From Sphingomonas abaci (GTDB taxonomy: Bacteria; Pseudomonadota; Alphaproteobacteria; Sphingomonadales; Sphingomonadaceae), in the NCBI RefSeq assembly GCF_014199625.1, contig NZ_JACHNY010000008.1, positions 62,001 through 126,000 of the forward strand: 64,000 bases of DNA. Reading direction: 5' to 3'. Shown here in pieces: positions 34,959 through 43,600 of this stretch. The notes beneath the pieces were generated by a model. That model was not told the origin of the DNA, made no database searches, and saw nothing but the letters and a program-made list of their open reading frames with translations. Position 1 is the first letter of the stretch, and each line of letters begins with the position of its first letter. The position numbers were made by a program, and so were the translations under genes.

Positions 34959-36683
34959 TTAGGCGGTGATGGCGCTGGCAGCCTGCTCCCCGATGATGAC
35001 GCAGCCTGCCATGGTATTGCCGGTCGTTACGCGAGGCATGATCGAGGCGTCCGCGATGCGGAGGCCCTGGATGCCGTGAACGCGCAACTGCCCGTCCACG
35101 ACGGACATGTTATCCCGACCCATCTTGGCGGTGCAGCTCTGGTGCCAGTAGGTCACCGCCGCGTTGCGGGCGAAGTCCTGGAGGTCGGCGCCAGTGATCT
35201 TCCCCGGCATAACCTCCCGCTTGTTGAAAGCCGCGAGTGGACCGGTATTGCCGATCTCGCGGCAAAGCTCGATGCAACGGAGCATTGCCGTCATGTCATC
35301 GGGCTCAGCGAAGGTATTTGCCGCAATGTTGACCGGGGAACTGGGGTCCGCACCGGTGATGGTGATCTCACCGCGGCTCTTCGGACGCACCACGGCAGGT
35401 GATAGCGACCAGCTTCCAGCAGGCGGGTTGTACTGCTTGCCCGTGACTTCACTCACGTAGGGAATCTCGATCTGGAACGGCTGCAAATCCGGCGTGTCGA
35501 GCTTGGAGTCACTCTTCCAAAAGAAAGTTGCCTCGGCGGCATTGTTGCGCGGCGCGATCGGCTCTTTGTACTCCCAGACGCAACCCGCGATCATCACGTG
35601 ATCCTGGAAGTTCTTGCCGACACCCGGGAGGTCCGCGACGACAGGAATGCCGAATTTGCGAAGCTGCGCCGCCTCGCCGATGCCCGACTGCATCAGGATC
35701 TTGGGCGTGTTGATCGCGCCGGTCGAAAGAATTACCTCGCGCGTCGCACCGATGGTCATCAGCTTTCCGCCATGGGTGAACTCGACCCCAGTGACGCGCG
35801 TGCCCTTGGTGGTGAGCTTGCGGATCGTCGCCTGCGTGAGGACCGTGATGTTCGGCCGATCCAGAATCGGCCGGACATAGGTGCTGAACACGTTGAGGCG
35901 CTCGCCGGGCTTGTAGCGAACGTTGGGGATCGCAGCCCCGCCGACGCCCTCCATCAGGATGGCGTTCTGATCAGGGAAAGTCGGGATCCCAACGCCTTTG
36001 CACGATGCGAGCATCGCGGGCGCAATGGGCGAAGGATTTGGTGTTTCGCCGACATATACAAGACCACCCTTGCCTCGTCGGTGCGCATCGGCAGGACCTT
36101 GGTAATCCTCAATGCGGCGGTAAATTCCGAGCACGTTCTCGTAGCTCCAGCGCGGATCACCGGACTCACTCGCGAAATAGTCCCAGTCGTTCTTGTGACC
36201 ACGCGACCAGATCATAACGTTGATCGACGATCCGCCGCCCAGGACCTTGCCCATCGATAATGGGATTTCGCGATTGTTGATCTTGGGATTTGGCGCGCCC
36301 TTGAAGCCCCAGTCCCGCTCGCTACCGAGGTTTGTGAACCAAACGCCAGGATTGGTAACGCTCGGCACCTGATCGCTGCCGCCTGCCTCAAGAAGCAGCA
36401 CTTTGACCGCCGGGTTTTCAGCGAGACGGCGCGCGACAACCGACCCGGACGAACCGGCGCCACAAACGATATAATCGTACTGCTTTTGGAGTGCCGCGCC
36501 AAGCTGAAGCTGATTTTCGCGGGCGGCCTGCGCGAATGCGGCCCGGCTCACAGCAGTTGTGGAAGCGATTCCCGCCATTGCGGCAACTCGCAAGAAGTCA
36601 CGCCGCTCGAGCCGCCCCTGCATCAAGCCATCCTCAGCGGCGAGGACTGCGTTGAGCGCCCGAATGCTCGCGTCGTCGTTCAT
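34959..36683 (-). CDS. GMC-family FAD alcohol oxidoreductase, exported
   Basis: 574 residues from ATG 36683, chosen for the AAGGAG site 7 nt upstream over the start at 36743. The N-terminus has RRDFLRVAAMAGIAS, a twin-arginine-like signal. FAD-binding fold DYIVCGAGSSGSVVARRL, the second GMC signature around LSTGAINTPKILMQSGIG, catalytic His in YWHQSC and Asn in TTGNTMAG. It oxidises an alcohol to an aldehyde. With the divergent benzaldehyde-type dehydrogenase and the shared LysR operators, an aromatic (benzyl-type) alcohol is a plausible substrate; polyether alcohols are an alternative for sphingomonad GMC enzymes. Confidence 0.85.
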   Translation of the reverse strand: MNDDASIRALNAVLAAEDGLMQGRLERRDFLRVAAMAGIASTTAVSRAAFAQAARENQLQLGAALQKQYDYIVCGAGSSGSVVARRLAENPAVKVLLLEAGGSDQVPSVTNPGVWFTNLGSERDWGFKGAPNPKINNREIPLSMGKVLGGGSSINVMIWSRGHKNDWDYFASESGDPRWSYENVLGIYRRIEDYQGPADAHRRGKGGLVYVGETPNPSPIAPAMLASCKGVGIPTFPDQNAILMEGVGGAAIPNVRYKPGERLNVFSTYVRPILDRPNITVLTQATIRKLTTKGTRVTGVEFTHGGKLMTIGATREVILSTGAINTPKILMQSGIGEAAQLRKFGIPVVADLPGVGKNFQDHVMIAGCVWEYKEPIAPRNNAAEATFFWKSDSKLDTPDLQPFQIEIPYVSEVTGKQYNPPAGSWSLSPAVVRPKSRGEITITGADPSSPVNIAANTFAEPDDMTAMLRCIELCREIGNTGPLAAFNKREVMPGKITGADLQDFARNAAVTYWHQSCTAKMGRDNMSVVDGQLRVHGIQGLRIADASIMPRVTTGNTMAGCVIIGEQAASAITA

Positions 36684-36802
36684 CAATCCTCTCCTTGCGG
36701 CAATGGCGCCGCATCGTGTCGCTTCGGCTCCAGCCGAACGCATCGCCGCTTTTCGTGCGTGTCGATTTCAGGAGCGTAATGACGAGAGTCGACTGCCGTC
36801 CA

Positions 36803-36839
36803 ATACAGATCTTGTATCTATCCAATACCCTGACGGTAG
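36803..36839. promoter_or_regulatory. Tandem LysR operators between GMC and ALDH genes
   Basis: ATACAGATCTTGTAT (36803-36817) is a perfect ATAC-N7-GTAT. ATAC-CCTGACG-GTAG follows at 36825-36839, 22 bp later and one base off. Same strong plus weak pair and the same 22-bp spacing as upstream of the TonB receptor. Located 120-156 bp upstream of the GMC start. Confidence 0.75.
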
Positions 36840-36908
36840 CTCGCCACGGTCGCCTGCGTACCACCAATTGGCTTGTAGACCGAAAACAACGCCTAAATTA
36901 GGGTCATC

Positions 36909-36923
36909 ATATCCACTGGGTAT
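36909..36923. promoter_or_regulatory. LysR operator-like site upstream of the aldehyde dehydrogenase
   Basis: ATATCCACTGGGTAT differs by one base from ATAC-N7-GTAT and lies 82 nt upstream of the aldehyde dehydrogenase ATG, a suitable distance for activation of that gene. Confidence 0.55.
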
Positions 36924-37004
36924 CGGTGAGCGACCTCAACGGTCTTTGCGGCCCGATGTTGATCGAAGGTACGCTATGCCAAACGAAAAGCTAGGAGAGC
37001 GGAA

Positions 37005-38471
37005 GTGACGGACAGCACAAAACTGATCGGAGACGAGCAGCTTAGCGGCGGGGCGTTCACCGGGAGCTGGACAACGCTGTCGACAACGACAGACGTTCAA
37101 GAACCTGCAACGGGAGCGACGTTAGGCAAGATCGGCATCGCCAGCCCCGACGACATCGCGGCGGCTGCCGCGAGTGCGCGCGCCGCTCAGAAGGCATGGG
37201 CCTCCGATACTCCGGATAATCGGGCAGCCGTTTTTCCAAAGGTTGTGCAGGTTGCAACCGAGCGGTGGGACGAGATCGTCGAGTGGATCATGCGCGAGAG
37301 TGGATCGGTCAGAGCGAAGGCCGAATTCGAACTGTCTATAACCATCAAGTCGATCTCGCTTGCGGGTGCCATGCCACAGCAAGCGCAGGGGCTTGTGCTG
37401 CCGAGCGAGCGTGGGCGCATCAGCCTCGCCCGTCGCCGACCGTTAGGCGTCGTAGGCATCATCGCCCCGTTCAACTTTCCGCTCTATCTGGCGATGCGCG
37501 CAGTCGCACCAGCGATCGCGGTCGGCAATGCAGTTGTGCTAAAACCCGATCCGCGCACGTCCATTTGTGGCGGCTTCGTGATCGCCCGGTTGTTCGAGCT
37601 TGCGGGTCTACCAAATGGCGTCCTCCAGGTACTGCCGGGACGCGGCGACGCGGGCGAGGCGCTGTGCCGTGATCCGAACGTCGCCATGATTCAATTTACT
37701 GGATCTACCGCCGCTGGTCGGATGGTAGGCAAGACGGCCAGCGAAAACCTGAAAAAGGTCTCGCTGGAACTTGGCGGTAAAAATTCTTTGATCGTCCTCG
37801 AAGACGCGGATCTCGAACTGGCAGCCAAGAATGCCTCATGGGCGAGCTATCTTCATCAGGGACAGATTTGCATGTCTGCAGGGCGGGTGCTGGTGCATGC
37901 GACCATCGTCGAGGAGTTCACCAAGCGCCTCGTAGCTCACGCGGAAGCGCTGCCGGTGGGCGATCCAATGTCCGGGCAGGTCGCGGTTGGACCGCTCATC
38001 AACCAGACGCAAGCCGACCACGCCCGCAAGGTCCTAGATGGAAGCGTTGCCCAAGGTGCGAAGGTAGCTGCGGGTGGCACGTCCGATGGTTTGTTTTTCA
38101 AGCCGACCGTGCTGACAGGGGTAAGCAAGGACATGCCTGCGTTCAGCGACGAAATCTTCGGGCCTGTGGCGGTTGTCGTACCGTTCGAGAGTGATGAACA
38201 GGCGATCGCGCTCGCCAACGACACTGAATACGGCCTGTCCGCGGCGATCATCACCCGCGACGTTGGACGCGGTATGGCCATTGGTGACCGCCTTCAGGCG
38301 GGTCTGGTCCACATCAACGACCAAACCGTGAACGACGACGTCGTTAACCCTTTCGGTGGTGTCGGAGCATCTGGTAACGGAACATCGATCGGCGGCCCGG
38401 CGAACTGGGAAGAGTTTACGCATTGGCAGTGGACGACCATCAAGGGAACAGCACCCGCTTACCCTTTCTAG
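37005..38471 (+). CDS. Benzaldehyde-type NAD(P) aldehyde dehydrogenase
   Basis: 488 residues with AGGAGAG upstream. Aldehyde dehydrogenase landmarks: IIAPFNFPLYLAMR, FTGSTAAGR at the cofactor site, general base Glu in LELGGKNS and nucleophile Cys in HQGQICMSAGR. The ending GGPANWEEFTHWQWTTIKG is like benzaldehyde/vanillin dehydrogenases. It would oxidise the aldehyde from the divergent GMC enzyme to an acid, benzoate if the substrate is benzaldehyde. Shares the intergenic LysR operators with the GMC gene. Confidence 0.85.
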   Translation: MTDSTKLIGDEQLSGGAFTGSWTTLSTTTDVQEPATGATLGKIGIASPDDIAAAAASARAAQKAWASDTPDNRAAVFPKVVQVATERWDEIVEWIMRESGSVRAKAEFELSITIKSISLAGAMPQQAQGLVLPSERGRISLARRRPLGVVGIIAPFNFPLYLAMRAVAPAIAVGNAVVLKPDPRTSICGGFVIARLFELAGLPNGVLQVLPGRGDAGEALCRDPNVAMIQFTGSTAAGRMVGKTASENLKKVSLELGGKNSLIVLEDADLELAAKNASWASYLHQGQICMSAGRVLVHATIVEEFTKRLVAHAEALPVGDPMSGQVAVGPLINQTQADHARKVLDGSVAQGAKVAAGGTSDGLFFKPTVLTGVSKDMPAFSDEIFGPVAVVVPFESDEQAIALANDTEYGLSAAIITRDVGRGMAIGDRLQAGLVHINDQTVNDDVVNPFGGVGASGNGTSIGGPANWEEFTHWQWTTIKGTAPAYPF

Positions 38472-39033
38472 AATGCCTTCGAAAATTATAGTTCGATTGA
38501 AATGTGAGGTGTGCCACGAGGACTGTGGCATACCCGTCAATGAACACACGCAAACCCATAACGCTTGGCCGCTGATCGGTACCAGGCGGTGTTCGACGCC
38601 GCATTGAAACGAATCTACATAGAGCGAGGATTAAGACATAACCTCACCCATGTGTCCAAGCATCGAGGTGGAGCACCCGACTGTCTCGCGGGCCTATCGT
38701 TTGTAGGACAGTCGCCAGCAGTAAATTCAACGCGCCGACACCGTCTTGCGAGCGCACATAAGGCAGAGCTTCAATCCTCAAAGGAGCTCTGCGGTGCCGT
38801 TTGGTAGGGTGCCCTTTGGTCCTCCTTGGTTAGGACTTCAGGCGGACCAAAGGGCCAACCCGAGCCAAATTTATGACGTCCAATTTTGGCGGAAATCGGA
38901 CCGGCCAGAGTAGGAACGCAGAGGGTATACCCATACCAGACCGCACACATTGAAGCCAGGCAGAGACATTTACCCATTGCAGGGCAGGCGTAATCAATGC
39001 GAGTCCTCTACTCTAATCGGAAGAGGGTGCCTT
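38472..39033. other. 562-bp intergenic region with a 12-bp perfect inverted repeat
   Basis: No gene is supported here; the one open frame (38565-38807) has no ribosome site and no recognisable protein. It contains the long inverted repeat annotated at 38811-38855 and a small hairpin at 38512-38530 after the aldehyde dehydrogenase gene. Base composition is visibly lower in GC than the catabolic genes to the left, marking a change of origin. Confidence 0.5.
38811..38855. repeat. 12-bp perfect inverted repeat, 21-nt loop
   Basis: GCCCTTTGGTCC (38811-38822) and GGACCAAAGGGC (38844-38855) are exact reverse complements. No T-run follows on either strand, so a simple intrinsic terminator is unlikely; an operator or a transcribed structured leader 180 bp upstream of the helicase-nuclease gene is possible. 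Confidence 0.65.
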
Positions 39034-41520
39034 ATGGATATCGACTTTGATGCGCTGCTGGATGACGACGAGGTCGCACCTATTAACCCGCGTGAGATAT
39101 TCCAGACCCTCGACAAACATAAGGATTTCGATTTTCTTCGGGATGTTCAACGGGACGTACTCGACGGGTGGTTCTCCCGGAGAACGTCTAAAGACACTGT
39201 CATCAAGCTTAATGTAGGATCCGGAAAGACGACCGTCGGACTGCTCGCTCTGCAAAGCTCGATTAATGAGGGAATTTATCCGGCCGTATTTGTATGCGCG
39301 GATAACCTTCTAGTCGACCAAGTAGTATGGGAGGCAGATCGCTTGGGTATCGCCGTTTCTACGGCCACCCGGGACCCTGATGTCAAAGCCGGCTCTAAGA
39401 TCCTCGTTACAAGCATCTATCACGTCTTTAATGGCATGTCAGTGTTTGGCGTCGCCAAAGAGGGCGAGAAGATCCCCATAGGCGCCATCGTCGTGGACGA
39501 TGCACATGCATGCCTGCGCACTCTTGAGCGGCAATTCCGGCTAACGATCCCGTCCAGCCATCCCGTTTACGAATGGGCTCTCAACAGGTTCGAGGAGGCA
39601 ATCAACCAACAAAGCCCACGCAGCCTCAAACGGATTAAAGCTAACGATCACAGCGATTACGTTGAGGTGCCCTACTGGGCGCTCAAAGATGCTGCAGATG
39701 AACTACTGACAGAGTTAGTCAACGCCGAGAGCGAAAAGCCCTTCAAATACGTCGTCCCATTCCTTGGCGAAGGCCTCGCGCTCTGCCGGGTGATAATAGG
39801 CGGCCAAGAGATGGAGATTTCTGCCGTCTATCCCTGGGCAGACCTGGTCAACCCCTTTAGGCGTGCCAAACGGCGCATCTACATGACCGCGACGCTCTCT
39901 GATGACACTATCCTAGCCACTCACTTTGGAGCAGACCCTGACGTTCTGGAGGTGGCGGTAACCACGCCTTCCGCGACAATGGGCGAGCGGATGATTTTGA
40001 TGCCGCAACAGCTCAACAAGGACATAACGTTCAACGACGTCAGCGGTATGTTGAAGGAGCTTTCAAAGGAGCATAACGTCGTCGTTATTGTTCCATCGAA
40101 AGCAGCTTCTGAGGAATGGGCTAACCACGCCGACCAAATATTGATGGGCGATGATGTTGCTGACGGTGTCGCGAAGCTCAGGCAATCGCACGTCGGTATG
40201 ACGGTGCTTGTGAACAGATATGACGGCATCGATCTCCCGGACGACGCGTGCCGCGTTCTCGCTATTGTAGGTCTGCCAGAGGCTGCATCGCTGGTAGAAC
40301 GCGCGGACATGACAGTGCTGAGCGCGTCCGGTGTCACTCTGCACCGGCAGGTGCAGCGGATAGAGCAAGGCATGGGTCGTGGCGTGAGATCAATTGACGA
40401 CTTTTGCGCCGTCATCCTGTTCGGCTCGAAGTTGACGGAGAGGCTTCTTTCTGCGGACGGAAAGGCGATGCTTACCGCCGCGACGAGTGCGCAGCTCGAC
40501 CTTTCTCTAAAACTCGCGAAACAGGTCGAGAAGGCGGCGGGCGGGACAATCGATATCGGAAAGGTCGCTCAAGTCGTCGACCACTGTCTGAGCAGGCACG
40601 ACGGGTGGCGAAAATCAGCGCGGTCGGCACTGCTGAAAGCCGAGGGATCAAATGAATTGCGCTTTGACCGCACGCAGGTGACCCTGCGATCCGCAATCGA
40701 CTTGGCTCGAGATGGCGATACGAGGGGAGCAGTCGCAACGCTGCAACCTGTGGTGACCTCAGCAACGGACGATGACAATAAGGCCTGGTTGATGAGCCGC
40801 CTTGCGCAGCTTACGCACTTTCACGATCGGGCAGAGGCGCAGAAAATAACCAAGGCGGCCTACGCTTTGAACCGGAGCGTAACCCGCCCACTCGAAGCGC
40901 TTAGCTATGAACGCCTCTCAACAGTGAACGAAGCTCAGGCTGTGTCTGCAATACGTTACCTGCGGACCCGCCGTCTTGAGCATCAGGATCGGATCTTTTT
41001 CGCGACGGACGTCAAGGAGGATCTTGCCTTTAAGCGCGTGCCTTACAAACGTTTTGAGGAGGCTGTGCGTCAGCTTGGTCTAGCAATCGGGATGCTCTCG
41101 CAGCGGCCAGAGGAGGACTATCAGGAAGGTCCGGATAATCTCTGGCGGCTACCAGGGAGGGAGTTTCTGGTCATAGAATGCAAAAATGAGGCTGGATCCG
41201 AGGAAGGCATAAAAAAGCGCGACCTCGGCCAACTCGGCCAATCAATCGAGTGGTTCAAAGACCGATATGGGGATACCGAGCCATTTATCCCGATTATCAT
41301 TCATCCACTCTCGTATGTAGGGCCGCAGGCCACTGCTATACCGGATTGCCGGGTCATAGATGGGCACCGGCTTCGGCTACTTAGAGATAGCTTTTTGGAC
41401 TTCGTTAAAGCGGCGAATGAGGAGGTTCTTGGAGACCCCGCGGCCGTACATCAACAACTCGCCACACATAACCTGACAGCAGATCGCTTTATAGACGCGT
41501 TTACCGTACCACTTGCATAG
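39034..41520 (+). CDS. SF2 helicase fused to a PD-(D/E)XK nuclease domain
   Basis: 828 residues from ATG 39034, with GAAGAGGG just upstream. Helicase motifs in order: GSGKTT at 62-67, DDAH at 155-158, MTATLS near 284-289, the YDGIDLP segment near 396 and QRIEQGMGRGVR at 441-452, most like XPD/DinG-type SF2 helicases. A helical linker (about 480-660) follows, then P700-D701...E715-x-K717, a textbook PD-x13-ExK nuclease core, followed by GQLGQSIEWFK. Not a recognised housekeeping gene. Helicase-nuclease combinations like this are common in antiphage systems (Hachiman and AbpAB use separate helicase and nuclease subunits), so a defence role is plausible but inferred. Confidence 0.72.
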   Translation: MDIDFDALLDDDEVAPINPREIFQTLDKHKDFDFLRDVQRDVLDGWFSRRTSKDTVIKLNVGSGKTTVGLLALQSSINEGIYPAVFVCADNLLVDQVVWEADRLGIAVSTATRDPDVKAGSKILVTSIYHVFNGMSVFGVAKEGEKIPIGAIVVDDAHACLRTLERQFRLTIPSSHPVYEWALNRFEEAINQQSPRSLKRIKANDHSDYVEVPYWALKDAADELLTELVNAESEKPFKYVVPFLGEGLALCRVIIGGQEMEISAVYPWADLVNPFRRAKRRIYMTATLSDDTILATHFGADPDVLEVAVTTPSATMGERMILMPQQLNKDITFNDVSGMLKELSKEHNVVVIVPSKAASEEWANHADQILMGDDVADGVAKLRQSHVGMTVLVNRYDGIDLPDDACRVLAIVGLPEAASLVERADMTVLSASGVTLHRQVQRIEQGMGRGVRSIDDFCAVILFGSKLTERLLSADGKAMLTAATSAQLDLSLKLAKQVEKAAGGTIDIGKVAQVVDHCLSRHDGWRKSARSALLKAEGSNELRFDRTQVTLRSAIDLARDGDTRGAVATLQPVVTSATDDDNKAWLMSRLAQLTHFHDRAEAQKITKAAYALNRSVTRPLEALSYERLSTVNEAQAVSAIRYLRTRRLEHQDRIFFATDVKEDLAFKRVPYKRFEEAVRQLGLAIGMLSQRPEEDYQEGPDNLWRLPGREFLVIECKNEAGSEEGIKKRDLGQLGQSIEWFKDRYGDTEPFIPIIIHPLSYVGPQATAIPDCRVIDGHRLRLLRDSFLDFVKAANEEVLGDPAAVHQQLATHNLTADRFIDAFTVPLA

Positions 41521-41593
41521 GCGTAAATCGATGAGGCGGAGTGTCTGTAGCCCCGCCTAGAACCGATATGACGTTTCGGAGTTAGGGCTGGAA

Positions 41594-42394
41594 GTGCCTA
41601 TTTTAGCAGACGGTCAGCACGGTAATTTAAGGCAGCGCTTCCTCGGTCGCGCTGTAAAGGTCCTGCGCCTTTCGCTTCCAGTCGTCACACTGCTAATACC
41701 TCCCTATATATTATTTGTGGGAGAATCATCCCAGCTTTCGTTGTTCAATGAGTTTGGCCTGCCATCCGGCTTGCAGGACCAGACTGCGGCTGGCGATTTC
41801 ATAGCCGGAATAGTCGCTATCCTGAACGCCTCCGCGACAGCGATCTTTCTGGCGGTTACCTTGATATGCATATTAGGCGGCGCTGTAAGCATGACCTGCC
41901 TAGCGATCATCGATAGAATACGATGGATCGATCGGAAGGTTGGTCATCGCGTAAGGGCGGTCAGCCGAGCAGGCATGAACGGTATGAAGGCAGCAGGCTG
42001 CTTTGGACCTATTATAATTGGGTCCGGCCCCTTTGTTGCCATGATCGTCTTCGGTATCCTGTACGGTCTTTTCTTTGCATCAGGTACAGTCCTCTCGGTT
42101 GGTTACGAAGAGGGCATGCGGCTCGCGAAGGAAGCAAAATCGAGTGCCTTGATTTGCGCTGGCCTAAAGAGACCAGCGGCGAATGGCGGCAGAACAGATT
42201 GCGTATCAATTATTACGAGCGGCGGATCGAGGATTTCTGGTTATCCAATGCCGACGGATCAGCAAATCATTGTCATAGATCAATCGGGGAATGCCAATTG
42301 GGTGAAGAGCGACGACGGCCTCACTGTGATGAAGACCACTATTCAACATCCGCATCCGCAGCCTACCAAGCCGAAGCCTCATAAATCCCCATAA
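41594..42394 (+). CDS. Unknown membrane protein next to the helicase-nuclease
   Basis: 266 residues from a GTG start with TAGGG upstream. Hydrophobic segments at about 27-43, 68-106 (probably two passes) and 137-168, then a C-terminal soluble domain of about 95 residues ending in a His/Pro/Lys-rich tail. No family is recognised. It lies 73 nt after the helicase-nuclease gene on the same strand and shares its lower GC, so the two probably travelled together; it could be a membrane effector or simply an accessory gene. Confidence 0.55.
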   Translation: MPILADGQHGNLRQRFLGRAVKVLRLSLPVVTLLIPPYILFVGESSQLSLFNEFGLPSGLQDQTAAGDFIAGIVAILNASATAIFLAVTLICILGGAVSMTCLAIIDRIRWIDRKVGHRVRAVSRAGMNGMKAAGCFGPIIIGSGPFVAMIVFGILYGLFFASGTVLSVGYEEGMRLAKEAKSSALICAGLKRPAANGGRTDCVSIITSGGSRISGYPMPTDQQIIVIDQSGNANWVKSDDGLTVMKTTIQHPHPQPTKPKPHKSP

Positions 42395-42443
42395 CGGTGC
42401 CGCATAAAAGGCAAAGTCGGCGCGGCCGCTTGCAAGTGCAGCG

Positions 42444-43067
42444 CTATTCTAAGCGCATGAGTTGCGCCGGATACGGAGATACAAGTGGCTCTAACTCGTT
42501 CCAGGGGCCAGTGAGCCATCGAGCATAATCGTCGTCATGCAGAATGACAGGCATTGCCTTGGGGTGTATAGGCGAGACTAGGAAGTTGGGCTCAGTAGTA
42601 AGAAAACTATAAGCATTCCCGCGCTCCGTCGGTCTCCAAATTCCGGCAAAGGCGAAGACAGGTCGGCTGGGCACGTCGAACCAGTGCAGCGGCTTCTTGC
42701 CGTCCTCACCAGGCGCGAGTCCATATTCAGAGAACGACGTAACCGGCACGAGACAACGCCGAGCCGGGGTGGTCAGCATCGACCGCCAGAAGCTGGAACT
42801 GAGATTGCGCACGTTGGTCACGTACTTCGTCAGCTTTACCGTCGGATCACGCTTACTCGGCACCTGCGTCGGCACGCCCCACTCCATGCGCTCGAGCCTG
42901 CGATCGTCGCCATCCTGCACAACGACAGCGCCATAGAACGGCGTCTTCTTCCCCGTCGGGAAGATATCGCCAATTGGAAACGTCTCCTCCACCTCATAGG
43001 GGGTGCGGATGCCGAACGTCGCAGCCACCTCGGCCTGCTTCGCCGTTAATCGATACCGATTACACAT
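42444..43067 (-). CDS. SRAP-domain abasic-site peptidase/crosslinker (YedK-like)
   Basis: 207 residues with AGGAGG 6 nt before the ATG. It starts MCNRYRL, so Cys2 becomes the N-terminal catalytic residue after Met removal; the conserved Asn/Arg stretch, RCLVPVTSFSEYG with the active Glu, and the His of HPKAMPVIL are present. SRAP (HMCES/YedK) proteins form covalent crosslinks with abasic sites in single-stranded DNA and are SOS-associated. Fits with the mutagenesis cassette nearby; no LexA box of its own was seen. Confidence 0.88.
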   Translation of the reverse strand: MCNRYRLTAKQAEVAATFGIRTPYEVEETFPIGDIFPTGKKTPFYGAVVVQDGDDRRLERMEWGVPTQVPSKRDPTVKLTKYVTNVRNLSSSFWRSMLTTPARRCLVPVTSFSEYGLAPGEDGKKPLHWFDVPSRPVFAFAGIWRPTERGNAYSFLTTEPNFLVSPIHPKAMPVILHDDDYARWLTGPWNELEPLVSPYPAQLMRLE

Positions 43068-43082
43068 CAGCGCCTCCTATCG

Positions 43083-43105
43083 GCGCCGGCGACGATCGCC
43101 GGCGC
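43083..43105 (-). terminator. GC-rich hairpin between HU and SRAP genes
   Basis: GCGCCGGCGA (43083-43092) pairs perfectly with TCGCCGGCGC (43096-43105) around a 3-nt loop, 8 nt after the HU stop. There is no T-run after it on the minus strand, so it may attenuate rather than fully terminate transcription into the SRAP gene, or stabilise the HU mRNA. Confidence 0.5.
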
Positions 43106-43112
43106 TTGTTCG

Positions 43113-43382
43113 TCAGAGCTTGTCCTTCAGACCCTTCGCGGCGGTAAACGACACCTTCTTCGACGCCGCGATCGTCATGGCTTCGCCGGTCGCCGGGTTG
43201 CGGCCCTGCCGCTCGGGCCGATCCTTGACGGCAAACTTGCCGAAACCAGGGATCGAGACTTCATCGCCCTTCGCTGCAGCGTCCGCGATCTGATCGAAAA
43301 CCGCCGTGATCGCCTTCTTGGCGTCGGCTTCGCTCGATCCCGTCGACGTGGCGACGCCCTTGGCCAGCTCGCTGATGTTCAT
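43113..43382 (-). CDS. HU-family nucleoid DNA-binding protein
   Basis: 89 residues from the ATG at 43382 (MNISELAKG); the earlier ATG at 43391 sits only 1 nt after the AGGGAG site, whereas 43382 has 10-nt spacing. HU/IHF fold: helical N-terminus with SEADAKKAITAVFDQI, GDEVSIPGFGKFAVKDR, and the beta-arm GRNPATGEAMTIAASKKVSF. Plasmid-encoded HU homologues help compact or stabilise foreign DNA. Divergent from the 58-residue gene to the right. Confidence 0.92.
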   Translation of the reverse strand: MNISELAKGVATSTGSSEADAKKAITAVFDQIADAAAKGDEVSIPGFGKFAVKDRPERQGRNPATGEAMTIAASKKVSFTAAKGLKDKL

Positions 43383-43423
43383 GCTATTCATGCTCCCTAG
43401 AAAAACGAGCGGAATCCTTACTC

Positions 43424-43600
43424 ATGACGAGCGACGACACAAAGACCGTACTGGATGAGGCGAACGCCCGAGCGGTTGCGCTGATGCTCGACAAGCTCGA
43501 GGACCACGATGTTACCGTGATCTATGAGGCAGTCGGCGGGATAGGGCCGATCGCTGACATCGCGGCTGACGCCATGAAGAACCGAAACATTGACCTCTAA
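43424..43600 (+). CDS. Small hypothetical protein, 58 residues
   Basis: ATG at 43424 to TAA at 43600. Acidic and Ala-rich: MTSDDTKTVLDEANARAVAL at the start and AIGGIGPIAD-like GGIGPIADIAADAMKN near the end. No family recognised. Weak CGGAAT site before the ATG. Its last bases overlap the stop of the converging HNH gene by 4 bp. Codon third positions are GC-rich like real genes nearby. Confidence 0.45.
   Translation: MTSDDTKTVLDEANARAVALMLDKLEDHDVTVIYEAVGGIGPIADIAADAMKNRNIDL

Noticed and set aside
38512..38530. Terminator after the aldehyde dehydrogenase gene (TGCCAC...GTGGCA)
   Set aside because: Six-bp stem with no T-run on either strand; too weak to call.
38565..38807. An 80-residue plus-strand frame between the aldehyde dehydrogenase and helicase genes
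   Set aside because: No ribosome site and no similarity seen; ends at the inverted repeat; insufficient support.
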